Shown: positions 34,372 through 43,662, counted from the first letter of the stretch. The stretch: DNA of 64,000 bases from DATMER01 sp034667225 (GCA_034667225.1 JAXDKG010000062.1:10539-74538); one strand, 5' to 3'. Numbers and translations are program-made. Notes: generated by a model from the sequence alone, not told the origin.

Positions 34372-36195
34372 CTACTGGGACAGACGTGCCTCGGCGACGG
34401 CCTGCCGTTGTGGGGGAGAGATGCCCAGCCAGGCCGCCACCCTGGGGGCGACCTCGGTGGCGCGGATCGTCCGCCCGGCGCCTGGCGTGACGCCCGCGCC
34501 GAGCGCCATGTAGATGCCATGCATCTCCGGGCGGCTGCTGAGATGGCCATGCGCGCCGTAGACCGGCGCCGGGGCCGCGGACTTGCCGTTGGGAAGCTGG
34601 CGGAAGACGTAGCCTTCGCGGGCGAAGAGGATCAGGTCTCCGCTGTTGGGATGATCGAGGCCCATCCGTGCCGCCTCTTGCCGGCTGACGACCTTTTCGA
34701 TCGGAGCCTCTCCCTCGATCCGCCAAGCGGCGAACCGGCTGGCGAGGTCGGCCAGGATGCCCGCGCCGGCGGCGGTATCTGCGCCGGCTTCGAGATAGAT
34801 GTGGGCCGCGCCGCCGTCGCCGACCGCGTAGGCGACGGGCCCGGGCGCAGGCGCGGCGTCCTTCTTGGCGAGCAGCCCGGCCTCGGCGAGCAGCGCGTTG
34901 GGATCGACGGCGGTGTGGACCGGCATCATCCCATGGTCGCTCACCACCACCAGAGTGGTGCGGGAGAGATCGAGCCCGGCGATCAGCTTCTCCAGCTCCT
35001 CGTCGACCGCCTGCCAGACCCGGGTGCGCGCCCGGGCGAGCTCGTCCTGGCGCTGCGGGGAGAAGTCCGGCTGGCGTTTGTCGACCAGCAGGAGGCGGTG
35101 ACCCGCCGTGTCGATGACCGGGAAGTAGCCCATGAGGAGGTCCCAGTCCGTGCGCGCCGAGGCCGTGCGCAGGGATTCGCCCAGGAAGGCGGCCAGGTGC
35201 TCGGCCTGCTCGATCCAGGTCCCGATGTCGATCCCGGGCTTGCCCTGCCAGCCCGCGGACAGGCTGACGTTGTCGGGGGGACCGGGCCGGTCGAGCCCGC
35301 GGCGGGTCAGCATCGAGGCGAACTCCTCGGGGTAGGCGGTCGTGAGGTAGATGCCGTCCACGAAGAGGCTGGCGCTCGACAGGTCCGGCGCGAGCGCGAG
35401 GAGCTTGAGCCGGGAGGCGCCCGTTCCGTTCGGCAGCGTCCAGGTCACGTGCCCCCACTTGCCCACCTCTAGGGGGCCGCCCGGCCGCCCGGGTTCTTCA
35501 GGCAGGGTCACGCCGTCGTAGTTGACCTGGCCGTCGTCCGTGCTGTCGAAGGCCACGAGATCGAGGGTCTGGGTAGGCCCGTCCTTCTCGTTCCCGACCG
35601 TCACCCGGGCGGAGGTTTTCGCGTCCGGGCCTGGGTGCCAGTCGGCGCGGGAGAGGGTGATGACCTGGGGAAGGTGCTCCGCGGTGTTGGGGACGACCAG
35701 CCCCCAGTCGGCGGTGCGCCGCTCTCCGTTGGCATCGGCCCCGGGCCAGGCGAGGACTCCCGCTTTGCGCCCCTGGCGGCGGGCCGCTTCCCAGAGCGTC
35801 TCCGTGCCGATCAGGGCGTCGAAGCCGCTGGCCCTTTCCGAGGAGGGTGCGCCGCCCGCGTGGAACTGGTTGCCCACGATGCCCGTCGCGGTCGGCGGGA
35901 AGCCGGTCGCCAGGCTGATATGGTTGGTCGAGGTGAGCGTGGGATCGACGGGGATCAGCCCGTCGGCGACCTGACCGTCGCGGAAGAAGCGCTCGAAGCC
36001 GCCTTTGCGGAGCGCGCCCTGCTTGTACAGGTCCTGGAGCACGCTGTTGCCGGCGCCGTCGAGGCTGATCAGGATGACCCGGTGCGGCTGCGCGCCTGCA
36101 ACGGATGCCGGATCAGGCGCTTGCGAGCAGGCGGCAAGGCCTACAGCCAGCAAAAGCACCGAAAATCTGCCGGCTCCGGATTGCACAGGGGACAT
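34372..36195 (-). CDS. Alkaline phosphatase-superfamily lipoprotein (type I phosphodiesterase/nucleotide pyrophosphatase)
   Basis: The protein has 607 residues from the start chosen here. The N terminus has a lipobox (LLLAVGLAAC), so it should be membrane anchored. Metal-site motifs of the family are visible: ISLDGAG near the start, the nucleophile region DPTLTSTNH, DTAGHR, SDHGMM and GAHGH. An AGGAG ten bases upstream supports the ATG at 36195 rather than one 21 codons earlier. Members cleave phosphodiester or pyrophosphate bonds outside the cytoplasm. It lies just upstream of the BNR pair on the same strand and may be co-transcribed. Confidence 0.85.
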   Translation of the reverse strand: MSPVQSGAGRFSVLLLAVGLAACSQAPDPASVAGAQPHRVILISLDGAGNSVLQDLYKQGALRKGGFERFFRDGQVADGLIPVDPTLTSTNHISLATGFPPTATGIVGNQFHAGGAPSSERASGFDALIGTETLWEAARRQGRKAGVLAWPGADANGERRTADWGLVVPNTAEHLPQVITLSRADWHPGPDAKTSARVTVGNEKDGPTQTLDLVAFDSTDDGQVNYDGVTLPEEPGRPGGPLEVGKWGHVTWTLPNGTGASRLKLLALAPDLSSASLFVDGIYLTTAYPEEFASMLTRRGLDRPGPPDNVSLSAGWQGKPGIDIGTWIEQAEHLAAFLGESLRTASARTDWDLLMGYFPVIDTAGHRLLLVDKRQPDFSPQRQDELARARTRVWQAVDEELEKLIAGLDLSRTTLVVVSDHGMMPVHTAVDPNALLAEAGLLAKKDAAPAPGPVAYAVGDGGAAHIYLEAGADTAAGAGILADLASRFAAWRIEGEAPIEKVVSRQEAARMGLDHPNSGDLILFAREGYVFRQLPNGKSAAPAPVYGAHGHLSSRPEMHGIYMALGAGVTPGAGRTIRATEVAPRVAAWLGISPPQRQAVAEARLSQ

Positions 36196-36328
36196 AGAAA
36201 ATGGACTCCTACAGACATGCACGGGCGCGGCAATACACACTCGCACTACACAGTACAAGGTGAGGGCGGAGCCTCAAACGTGACAAAACGCGCGAGAATT
36301 TTTAGAGATCCGGGCGGGGAGGAGGGAG

Positions 36329-36620
36329 CCAACCACTGGGTAGCTCGCGCAAACGAGCGGTTGCTGGCTCAAACGAGTGGTTGGCAGCTCCAACGGCTGG
36401 GTAGGCGGTTCAAACGAGCCGTTTGAGGCGTCTACCCACTGGGTAGACAGGTCAAACGACTGGGTAGAGGGCGCCACTCAGTCATCGCCGGACACAATCC
36501 AGTGAATGCCGGCACCTGCCTCGTCATTTCCGGACCGCGCCCAGCAGGTAGAGGGCTCCAACGAGTGAGTGGAGAGGTCTACCCAGTCGTTTCTCGTGTC
36601 TACCCGCTGTCCAGGCTACC
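36329..36620. repeat. 21-bp-phased array of paired inverted 7-base words, about 14 units
   Basis: The intergenic stretch 36196-36615 holds no gene. From 36329, units start at 36350, 36370, 36390, 36411, 36432 and so on to 36600, every 21 bases with two 20-base steps. On the plus strand each unit has a left word (CAAACGA, CTACCCA or CCAACCA variants) and a right word that is often the reverse complement of one of them (TCGTTTG, TGGGTAG, TGGTTGG). One unit, CTACCCACTGGGTAG at 36432, is a perfect palindrome; others mix words. Units between 36474 and 36557 are decayed but keep the phase. The array touches the 3' end of the minus-strand gene ending at 36616. I do not recognise it as any known element. 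Confidence 0.8.
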
Positions 36621-38460
36621 GGCGCCCGGCGAAGGGACCGTAGGACACCCAGGAGAGCCACTGCCTCCGGGTTTCGGGCGTCACGCCCCAGCCCGGGCCG
36701 GCGCTCAGGAGCCCGGTGAGGACCCGCACCAGCGAAGTGTCCGCCTCGTCGAGAGGAGCCCACGGCCCGTCCTCGGGCCGGCGGGCGCTCACCACGACGG
36801 CCCGGCGCGGCACGTAGACCAGGTCCTCCCCACCTTCCCCGAGATGCGGCTCGTTGCCGATCTCCGGATAGGAGAGGACCTCGTGCAGGAGCTCCCCGAA
36901 GCGGTCGAGCCGGCCGCCGAAGCTCTCGGTCATGCCATACATCCCCAGCAGGTAGGTGAACGCCACGTGGCGGGCGGTCGCGGTGCTCTCCTCGGGCACC
37001 GAGAAGACGAAGGGGTCCTCCATCTCGTACAGCTCCACGTTGCGGAATCCCGCCAGGTACAGGGACACCGCGAGCTGCACCGGTCCCAGATGCGGGAAGT
37101 CGTGGCCCGTCCGGCTGTGCCGGTCCACGACCTCGTGGAACCAGCGGCCCACCCGTCCCTCGTCGAGGAAGTCGTGCACCACGATCCGGCCGTCCGGCCG
37201 CAGCACGTCGATCGAGGCGCGGAAGGCCTCGTCCAGGCTGGTGACGTGGTGCGTGCCGTAGGCGAAGAGCACGCCGTCGAGCGAGCCTTCGCGGAAGGTC
37301 CGCGGCAGGAGCCGCGCGTCCTCGCGGGTGGGGAAGCCCCACAGCCCCGCCGAGCGGAACATGTGCGAGGAGATGTCGTTGGTGATCATCAACGGCGGAT
37401 GGCCAGCCCCGGCGCTGGCGGTCAGCTCGTCGGCGACCCGGCGCAGGATCGCGGCGAGGCCGGTCGCGACCGGCTTGCCCCCCAGCCAGGCGACGGAGCG
37501 CTCGGCCAGGAGCCAGTCCAACTCGCGCTCCGGCAGCTCGAACGGATCTCCCACCGCCATCCCGGCGCCGTGCATGCCGATCAGGCGCGCGCTTCGGGTG
37601 CCCTCTGAAGGCGGCGTGACCAGCAGCACGAGCACGCCCTCGGCCATCTCCAGCACGCGCTGGAGCAGGAGCTCCAGCGGCGAGGTCTCGATGCGATCCC
37701 CGGGCGCGAGCTGCGTGTGGGCTGCGGGCAGGACGAGCAGCCGCTTCTCGCGCATGGCGCGCGTCGCCTCGAGGATCCGCATGATGTAGCCGTCGCCGCC
37801 GAGGACATCGAGGTAGAGGCCGCCGCGGTTGGCGTGGAGCCCGAGGAGCTCGAGGAGGCATTCGACTCCGAAGGCCCGCGCCGCCTGGAAGTACTGCATG
37901 CCGGCCGTGTAGTCCTTGCCCCGGCCGCTGACGTCGAAGTCGCCCGCCTCGAGCGACCGCCAGACCTCGGAGAACTCGCGGTCCTGGCGGATGGCGCGGA
38001 AGGCCGGGGACCAGCGCGCCATCCGGCTCGCGCGGCGGCGCCACTCGTGGTGAAGCTCCTGCTCGTCCAGGCTGTTCAACTCGTCCTGGGTCCAGAGCGG
38101 GTGGAAGTGCGCCTTGAACAGCGGCTCGAATTCGGCAGCCCGATCCGCGGGCAGATGGTGCTGGACGAACGACCAGACCCGCGGGTGCGAGGCCTGTCCG
38201 GCGATGATCTGGTTGAGGCTGAGCGTGTACTCCCGCAGCGCGGCGCGCGTCCCTTCACGGGGCATCGGCAGCAGCCGGATAGGCAGGCCGACGTCGCGCA
38301 GGCGGCTCGCCTCGGCGGAGAGGACGGTGCGCGTCAGCTCCTCGCCCGGCTCCTGCGCGGAGGAAGACCCCTCCGACCCCTCTGGATACTCCTGGAACAG
38401 CGCGTCGATGAGGTGCGGTGCCAAAACCTTCATGCCTGTGAAAGTGTATGCCACCGCCAT
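36616..38460 (-). CDS. Large protein with C-terminal SAM-dependent methyltransferase domain
   Basis: The protein has 614 residues from ATG 38460; ATG 38433 is an alternative and neither has a good Shine-Dalgarno sequence. The first 230 residues are mostly helical and unrecognised (including WSFVQHHLPADRAAEFEPLF). The C-terminal part has features of class I methyltransferases: GLYLDVLGGDGYIMRIL as possible SAM-binding loop, DGVLFAYGTHHVTSLDEAF, and VLRPDGRIVVHDFLDEG. It may act on a small molecule, perhaps a natural product, but it is on the opposite strand from the NRPS cluster and 6 kb away. Its last bases run into the 21-bp array. Confidence 0.65.
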   Translation of the reverse strand: MAVAYTFTGMKVLAPHLIDALFQEYPEGSEGSSSAQEPGEELTRTVLSAEASRLRDVGLPIRLLPMPREGTRAALREYTLSLNQIIAGQASHPRVWSFVQHHLPADRAAEFEPLFKAHFHPLWTQDELNSLDEQELHHEWRRRASRMARWSPAFRAIRQDREFSEVWRSLEAGDFDVSGRGKDYTAGMQYFQAARAFGVECLLELLGLHANRGGLYLDVLGGDGYIMRILEATRAMREKRLLVLPAAHTQLAPGDRIETSPLELLLQRVLEMAEGVLVLLVTPPSEGTRSARLIGMHGAGMAVGDPFELPERELDWLLAERSVAWLGGKPVATGLAAILRRVADELTASAGAGHPPLMITNDISSHMFRSAGLWGFPTREDARLLPRTFREGSLDGVLFAYGTHHVTSLDEAFRASIDVLRPDGRIVVHDFLDEGRVGRWFHEVVDRHSRTGHDFPHLGPVQLAVSLYLAGFRNVELYEMEDPFVFSVPEESTATARHVAFTYLLGMYGMTESFGGRLDRFGELLHEVLSYPEIGNEPHLGEGGEDLVYVPRRAVVVSARRPEDGPWAPLDEADTSLVRVLTGLLSAGPGWGVTPETRRQWLSWVSYGPFAGRR

Positions 38461-38513
38461 TTGCGAGCCCGCCCGGCGCGCCGTCGCACCGGGCGGGATT
38501 CTGGAAGGAACGC

Positions 38514-41093
38514 TTACGGCAGGTAGGTCACCACGAGCTGCGGGTGGTTCGCCGCCGTGGCATTGTTGCCCGAGTAGTAGCCGATGTAATCGTCGCCGTT
38601 GTCGTCGTTGTCGTCGAGCGTGAAGGCGACGCGGACCTGGGTCTTGCCGGCCTTGTTGATGGCCGTGATGCCCGCCGCGTTGAACGTGCACTCCGACCAG
38701 TCGCCGTTGGCCGCGGCGTTGGTGAGCGTGCAGACCGCGGTCGCGGTCGCCGCGGCCTGGAAGTCGGCAGTCTCCAGGGCCACGTTGCCGTTGAAGCCGC
38801 CGTTGCGCACGTCCGCGCTCAGGCTGCCGTGGGTGGTGAAGGGGCTGGTGCCCACCACCGTGCCGCGCCGCAGGCGCAGGGTGACCTGCGTGACCGTGGC
38901 GGTATCCGGAATCGCGGCCGTGTCGAAGGAGGCCACGCTGCGGTACTGCTTGTCCTTCTTCGCGTCGCCGGCGCGCAGGGCGCTGGTCGTCGAATCCGTG
39001 CTGTTGGCGCTGCCGCCGGTGTTGGAGGTCTCGCTCGTCTCGAGGATGTGGCCGTCATCGGCCGCCACGGAGGTGAAGGTCGTCGTCGTGGACGGCGGAG
39101 AGGTGCAGGCGGTGGTGTTGTAGGTGCAGTTGCCATTGCAGGCCAGCACGCCGCCGCCGAAGCCCAGGCCCGTGCAGGTCTGGCCGCCGAGATCGGCGCC
39201 GTCGCAGGACTCGCCGGACTCCTTGGTGCCGTTGCCGCAGACGCTGCCGCCGGAAGCGAAGTCCACGACCGCGAAGCCCAGGTTGTCCTTCTGGGCATTG
39301 GTGGTGGAGCCGGGGAAGTAGTGCCGGGTGTCGGACCACGCCAGGTAGGCCTTGCCAGCGAGGACGTCGAGGCCCATGTACTCGCCATACTGGTTCGGGT
39401 TGTAGTTCGGGTTGTCCGCGGAGTTCATGTCCGAGGACGAGACGCCGCTGTTGTTGAACTCGCCCGAGGCCGAGCTCGCCTGAACGTTGGCCTCGAAGGC
39501 CAGGCCGCAGTTGGTGGACCGCGCGGTATAGAAATCGACCGCGTCGTTGCCCGGATCGTTGCGCGCGTCATGCCATGCCACGATCACGTGGCCGTTCCCC
39601 TGGTCGACCTGCAGGAAGGGATGGAACTGCGCGCGGCCCGCGAGGCCGTCGTCGTTGATCTTGACCGCCGCGGACCAGGAGACGCCGTTGTTGGTCGAGC
39701 GGGTCAGCCAAACGTCGGTTTCGTTCACGTTCTGGCCGGCCCCATAGTCCGAGAACGTGGCGTAGAGGGTGCCGTCGCAGGCGCCGCCGCTGTTGTCCAC
39801 CGCGATGGCTCCGAACGGATTGATGCAGCGGTCGTTCTGGGCATCCGCGCAGTTGGCGTTCGAGAAGCCCACCAGGCTGAAGTCGCGCACCAGCACCGGC
39901 GCGCTCCAGGTGACGCCGCCGTCGGTCGACCTCGTATAGACCATGTCCTCGTCCGAGCAGGTCTGGGCGCCGCAGGTCAGGGAGTCGAAGACCACGTGCA
40001 CCGTGCCGTTGTCCTGGACGGCGATCTCGCAGGCGAGGTCGACGCCGCCGAAGGGCGAGGTGGGGAGGTCGGCTTCGGTCCAGGTCACGCCGGAGTTGGT
40101 GGAGCGGGCGATCTTTTCGTTGTTGTTGCGGTCCCAGCAGGCGTAGTGGCGGCCGAAGAAGGGGCTGGCCGGGTTGGTGTCGATCGCGTAGAAGTTCTTG
40201 TCCTCGAGGTCGGTGTCGCCCCAGCTCGTGACGATGATGCCCTGGCCGTTCCAGGTGGCGCCGCCGTCGGTCGAGCGCGCCACCACCATGGAGTACTTGG
40301 TGGAGACGATGCTGGCGCAGAGGAGCATGTAATTGATGTAGACGTTGTTGTTGCTGTCCCAGGCCAGGGCCGGGTCGGAGCCGAACACGGTGGCGGTGCA
40401 GGTGCCGATGCCCGGGAAGACGCTGGCGCCCGGCGCGCAGGTGTAGTTCCACACCGCGCCGCCGTCGCTGCTCCAGAAGATCGCCTGGGTTTCGCCGCAG
40501 CCCGCCGGCGCATCCCAGGTGTTCGCGGCGGCCACGAGCTGGTTCGCGTTGTTGGGGTTGACCACCACCTGGATCTCACCCTGGTAATCGTTCGGCGCCG
40601 GCACGTCCGTGGCCGCCACGTTGCGGTTGGTGCCCACCGCGGCGGCTTCTGTGATCTTGCGGATGGCTTCGGAGACCCGCACCCGTTGCGGGACCTCGGC
40701 CGGCCATTCGTTCTTGATGCTGTCGACGGCCGCATCGCCGTACAGGCTGCGCGCCTGCAACTCGTGCAGCGTCACCCAGACCTTGTGCGCCTCGTGGACA
40801 AACCTCGGGATCGCGAACTCATAGTGGCGGTGCTCCATGTCGAGCTCGAGGTAGTCGAGCGGCGACAGGGGCAGGAAGCGAAGGACGGCATCCAGCAGCG
40901 CGGCGTCGTTCGGCCGCTCCGTGAGCTGCTGCTTGAAGCTCAGGAACTGCGGATCGCTCTGCAGGGCTAGGTAGACGGACTTGAGCCCTTCGCGGCGTTC
41001 TTTCGGCTCGGGCGCGGCGGATTGCGCGGCCAGCGGCGATGCCGCCACGGCCAGGGCCAGGACTAGAAGACAACGGCTCAGGATCTCTCTCAT
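38514..41093 (-). CDS. Secreted BNR protein with Cys-rich insert and C-terminal DNRLRE/CBM96-like domain
   Basis: The protein has 859 residues. Starting at MREILSRC gives a clean signal peptide (LLVLALAVAASPLAA), and GGAGG lies eight bases upstream. About 150 unrecognised residues are followed by Asp boxes (SSDGGAVW, STDGGATW, STNSGVTW, STDGGVTW, STNNGVSW). A short Cys-rich segment (CGNGTKESGESCDG to CNGNCTYNTTAC) resembles those of myxobacterial surface proteins. A C-terminal beta domain (SVASFDTAAIPDTATVTQV, then LRLRRG) resembles DNRLRE/CBM96 modules. It is an extracellular multidomain protein of unknown target. Confidence 0.8.
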   Translation of the reverse strand: MREILSRCLLVLALAVAASPLAAQSAAPEPKERREGLKSVYLALQSDPQFLSFKQQLTERPNDAALLDAVLRFLPLSPLDYLELDMEHRHYEFAIPRFVHEAHKVWVTLHELQARSLYGDAAVDSIKNEWPAEVPQRVRVSEAIRKITEAAAVGTNRNVAATDVPAPNDYQGEIQVVVNPNNANQLVAAANTWDAPAGCGETQAIFWSSDGGAVWNYTCAPGASVFPGIGTCTATVFGSDPALAWDSNNNVYINYMLLCASIVSTKYSMVVARSTDGGATWNGQGIIVTSWGDTDLEDKNFYAIDTNPASPFFGRHYACWDRNNNEKIARSTNSGVTWTEADLPTSPFGGVDLACEIAVQDNGTVHVVFDSLTCGAQTCSDEDMVYTRSTDGGVTWSAPVLVRDFSLVGFSNANCADAQNDRCINPFGAIAVDNSGGACDGTLYATFSDYGAGQNVNETDVWLTRSTNNGVSWSAAVKINDDGLAGRAQFHPFLQVDQGNGHVIVAWHDARNDPGNDAVDFYTARSTNCGLAFEANVQASSASGEFNNSGVSSSDMNSADNPNYNPNQYGEYMGLDVLAGKAYLAWSDTRHYFPGSTTNAQKDNLGFAVVDFASGGSVCGNGTKESGESCDGADLGGQTCTGLGFGGGVLACNGNCTYNTTACTSPPSTTTTFTSVAADDGHILETSETSNTGGSANSTDSTTSALRAGDAKKDKQYRSVASFDTAAIPDTATVTQVTLRLRRGTVVGTSPFTTHGSLSADVRNGGFNGNVALETADFQAAATATAVCTLTNAAANGDWSECTFNAAGITAINKAGKTQVRVAFTLDDNDDNGDDYIGYYSGNNATAANHPQLVVTYLP

Positions 41094-41226
41094 TGCGAAA
41101 ACCTCCAGAAGAAGGAAGAGGCGGGAACGACCTCTCGGGGCAGGGTTTGCTCTGCAATAGAATTGGTGCTTCTGCGGAAGGAAACGTGACAAAGGGCCAT
41201 CTTGCCCTCGAGGTCAGAGAAGCAGT

Positions 41227-41655
41227 TCAGACAACTACGAGATGCTCGGGTGTAGCCCCCGGAGCCGCCGACAGCGGGATGGAGCGATCGAAGGTGACAA
41301 ACCTTCCTCTATGTTCCACGGCGAGCGCGAGAAGATAGACATCGGTCACCTGGCGTGGCCCGTGAACGTGGCCGGAGTTTATACGGCGGTCTTCAAGAAG
41401 ACTTATGGAGCAGGGCCAGAATTCGTGGTACTCGGTGTTGGTCGCTCGGCGCAGCCGCTCGACGGCCTCTGAAGGCGAAACCGGGCTCGGGTACCTGGGC
41501 TGGCTGAGGATGCGGACGAACCCGTTCTGCGTCAAGGCGCAGGATGCCCAACCGTGCTGGATCTCCCCTGAGATCCACTCCTGGGCTCGCTGATGGTCGA
41601 CGTGGTCTGCATCCAGCAGCGCGAGGAGCACATTGATGTCGAGGAGCGCTCGCAT
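41227..41655 (-). CDS. PIN-domain toxin, VapC family
   Basis: This 142-residue PIN-domain protein begins MRALLDINVLLALLD with the first acidic metal ligand. It has TQNGFVRIL and TDVYLLALAVEHRGRFVTFD with the later acidic residues, matching VapC toxins that cleave RNA. Its ATG overlaps the antitoxin stop by one base (TGATG). The order antitoxin then toxin is usual for VapBC. Confidence 0.9.
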   Translation of the reverse strand: MRALLDINVLLALLDADHVDHQRAQEWISGEIQHGWASCALTQNGFVRILSQPRYPSPVSPSEAVERLRRATNTEYHEFWPCSISLLEDRRINSGHVHGPRQVTDVYLLALAVEHRGRFVTFDRSIPLSAAPGATPEHLVVV

Positions 41656-41900
41656 CAGCCGAGGTCTTCCTCGCGGAGCTTATCAATCAGCTCGTTCGAG
41701 ACCGCCTCCCCACGGGGGGGCAGCGGGTCGAAACCATAGAAGCTCTTCGGCTTTCTAGTCTCGGAGTCCTCCCGATACCGATGGGTCAGAGCCTCCCTGG
41801 CGAGCTCGGAGAGGAGATCTCCGGCACTGCGCTTCTGCCGTCGTGCCCTTTCCTTGACCGCGATCAGAACGTCGTCCGCAATGTCGAGGGTGGTGCGCAT
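41655..41900 (-). CDS. Antitoxin of the VapBC-type pair
   Basis: This 81-residue protein has an N-terminal ribbon-helix-helix-like segment (MRTTLDIADDVLIAVKERA), a helix with LLSELAREAL, and a short tail (FYGFDPLPPRG) that would bind the toxin. Such antitoxins block their toxin and repress their own promoter. A -10-like TAGCAT lies seven bases before the ATG with no Shine-Dalgarno sequence, so the transcript may be leaderless. Confidence 0.85.
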   Translation of the reverse strand: MRTTLDIADDVLIAVKERARRQKRSAGDLLSELAREALTHRYREDSETRKPKSFYGFDPLPPRGEAVSNELIDKLREEDLG

Positions 41901-41907
41901 GCATCAG

Positions 41908-41913
41908 ATGCTA
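41908..41913 (-). promoter_or_regulatory. -10-like hexamer of the antitoxin gene
   Basis: On the minus strand TAGCAT is followed by seven bases and then the ATG at 41900. This spacing would place transcription start at or next to the start codon. Confidence 0.4.
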
Positions 41914-41941
41914 GCACGGCAGGCCGGTGTCGGGGAGCGGA

Positions 41942-41947
41942 TAGACT
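41942..41947 (+). promoter_or_regulatory. -10-like hexamer of the EamA transporter gene
   Basis: TAGACT lies eight bases before the ATG at 41956. No Shine-Dalgarno sequence is present, so a leaderless transcript is suggested. Confidence 0.4.
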
Positions 41948-41955
41948 GCGGCCCG

Positions 41956-42816
41956 ATGCGCCGACCTCTCCTGTTGATGGCCACGTCGTCCGTGTGCTTC
42001 GCGCTGATGGCGTTCGCGGCCAAGCTGGCGGCGGCACGGCTGTCGGGCGGGGAGATCGCGTTCTGCCGCTTCGCGTTCATGCTGATCCCGTTGCTGGCCG
42101 TGCCCCGGATCGGGCGCAAGGCGGTCGAGTTCCAGCGCCTCGACCTTCTCGCCTACCGCGGCATCTTCGGCGGGGTAGCGGTGCTGCTCTACTTCCTGGC
42201 GATCGCTCACATCCCGGTGGGCATCGCGACGCTGCTCAACTACTCCTCGCCCGTGTTCAGCGTCGTCTTCGCCGCGCTCTTCCTCGGCGAGCGCGCGGAC
42301 CGCAGGCTCCTGATCCCGCTCGCCGCCGCGCTGCTCGGGCTCACGCTCACCGTTACCGGCAACCCGGGCGACGCGTCCTTCCACTTCGGACGCTGGGAGA
42401 TGGTCGGCATGGCTTCCGGGGTCCTGTCCGGCGCGGCCGTGACCGCGATCCGCGCCGCGCGCCGCACCGAGGGCTCCTGGGCGGTCTACGGCAGCTTCTC
42501 CCTCTGCGGCCTGCTCGCGACGGCGCCGTTCGCCCTGCCGGGGTTTTCCGCCCCGACTCCCCGCGAGTGGCTCCTGCTCGCCGCCGTGGGCGGCGCCTCC
42601 GTGGTGGCCCAGCTCCTCATGACCTGGGCCTACCGCTGGGTGACGAACCTCCAGGCCGGCGTCATCTCGCAGCTCACGGTGGTGATCTCGATGCTCCTCG
42701 GCGTGGTCTTCCTGGACGACCGGCTGACGCCCGTCCAGGTACTCGGGTGCGCGCTGACCCTCGGCGGCGTCATCGGCGTGGCCTGGACGCACTCCCCTCC
42801 CCGGGCTGTCGAGTGA
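41956..42816 (+). CDS. EamA/DMT-family transporter
   Basis: This 286-residue membrane protein has about ten hydrophobic segments in two EamA repeats. The first repeat ends with NYSSPVFSVVFAALFLGER, the second with a matching SQLTVVISMLLGVVFLDD. Such proteins export amino acids, metabolites or drugs; the substrate cannot be told. The ATG at 41956 starts the first membrane segment directly. It is divergent from the toxin-antitoxin pair and upstream of the chorismatase. Confidence 0.9.
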   Translation: MRRPLLLMATSSVCFALMAFAAKLAAARLSGGEIAFCRFAFMLIPLLAVPRIGRKAVEFQRLDLLAYRGIFGGVAVLLYFLAIAHIPVGIATLLNYSSPVFSVVFAALFLGERADRRLLIPLAAALLGLTLTVTGNPGDASFHFGRWEMVGMASGVLSGAAVTAIRAARRTEGSWAVYGSFSLCGLLATAPFALPGFSAPTPREWLLLAAVGGASVVAQLLMTWAYRWVTNLQAGVISQLTVVISMLLGVVFLDDRLTPVQVLGCALTLGGVIGVAWTHSPPRAVE

Positions 42817-42840
42817 TCGTGATAAAGTAGCCCCAGGCAT

Positions 42841-43662
42841 ATGACTCAGCAGTTGTGGTCTTCAGCGGCTCCGCCTTGCGCGCCCTGCGAGGAGGACACC
42901 GGCCTCCCGGCTCCCGCCTGGGCCTTCGGCCTCGGCGAGGGGTTCTGCCTGGCGAGCGTCACGATCCAGGACGCCCGTTCTCTCGGGCGTGCCGAGCTGC
43001 AGGAGGCCACCTCCCATGCCTACCGGCACATCGAGGCCGAGCTGCGCGCCCGCGGCACGATCCATCCCGTCCGGCTCTGGAATTACATCCCTGGCATCCA
43101 TGAGCCCATGGGGGACGGACTCGACCGCTACAAGGTCTTCAACGCCGGCCGCTACGAGGCGCTGTCGGCCTGGTTCGGCGGTAAGGAGACGTTTGACCTT
43201 TGCGTCGCATCGGCTTCCGGCGTCGGCCATCGCGGCCGGGACCTGGTGATCCACTGTCTGGCCTCGGACCGTCCCGGCCGCGCAGTCGACAACCCGCGGC
43301 AGATCGCGCCGTACCTCTACTCCCGCAAGTACGGCCCGCTGCCGCCCTGCTTCGCCCGCGCCACGGTGATCGACTCTCTCGTCCTGGTCGGCGGCACCGC
43401 GAGCATCGTGGGCGAGGCCTCGGTCCATCTCGATGACCTGCCCAGGCAGACAGAAGAGACGCTGCGCAATCTGGCCGTCTTTGTCCCTCTCGAATGCTAC
43501 CGGGACCTGCGCGTCTACTACCCCGACCCGGCGAGGCTGGACGAGCTGCGGAGCCTCCTGACGGACGCGTTCCCCGGCGCTGGCGAGATCGAGTGGGTCC
43601 GCGCCGATCTCTGCCGGGCGGAGCTGCTGGTGGAGATCGAAGGGATCGCCGAGCCGCTGTAA
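42841..43662 (+). CDS. Chorismatase (FkbO/Hyg5/XanB2 family)
   Basis: The protein has 273 residues. RLWNYIPGIHEP with GLDRYKVFNAGRYEA, the NPRQIAPYLYSRKYGP segment, PCFARATV and VGGTASIVGEASVHLDD followed by QTEETLRNL are all hallmarks of the chorismatase family. Members hydrolyse chorismate to dihydroxycyclohexadiene carboxylate, or to 3- or 4-hydroxybenzoate in the Hyg5/XanB2 type. The sequence alone does not decide which. The gene begins 24 bases after the transporter. No aryl polyene or polyketide genes are near, so it may supply hydroxybenzoate to quinone or pigment pathways, or an acyl group to the NRPS system. Confidence 0.85.
   Translation: MTQQLWSSAAPPCAPCEEDTGLPAPAWAFGLGEGFCLASVTIQDARSLGRAELQEATSHAYRHIEAELRARGTIHPVRLWNYIPGIHEPMGDGLDRYKVFNAGRYEALSAWFGGKETFDLCVASASGVGHRGRDLVIHCLASDRPGRAVDNPRQIAPYLYSRKYGPLPPCFARATVIDSLVLVGGTASIVGEASVHLDDLPRQTEETLRNLAVFVPLECYRDLRVYYPDPARLDELRSLLTDAFPGAGEIEWVRADLCRAELLVEIEGIAEPL

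Noticed and set aside
36274..36477. Small minus-strand protein over the first array
   Set aside because: It lacks a ribosome-binding site and a plausible fold, and its residues simply follow the 21-base period.
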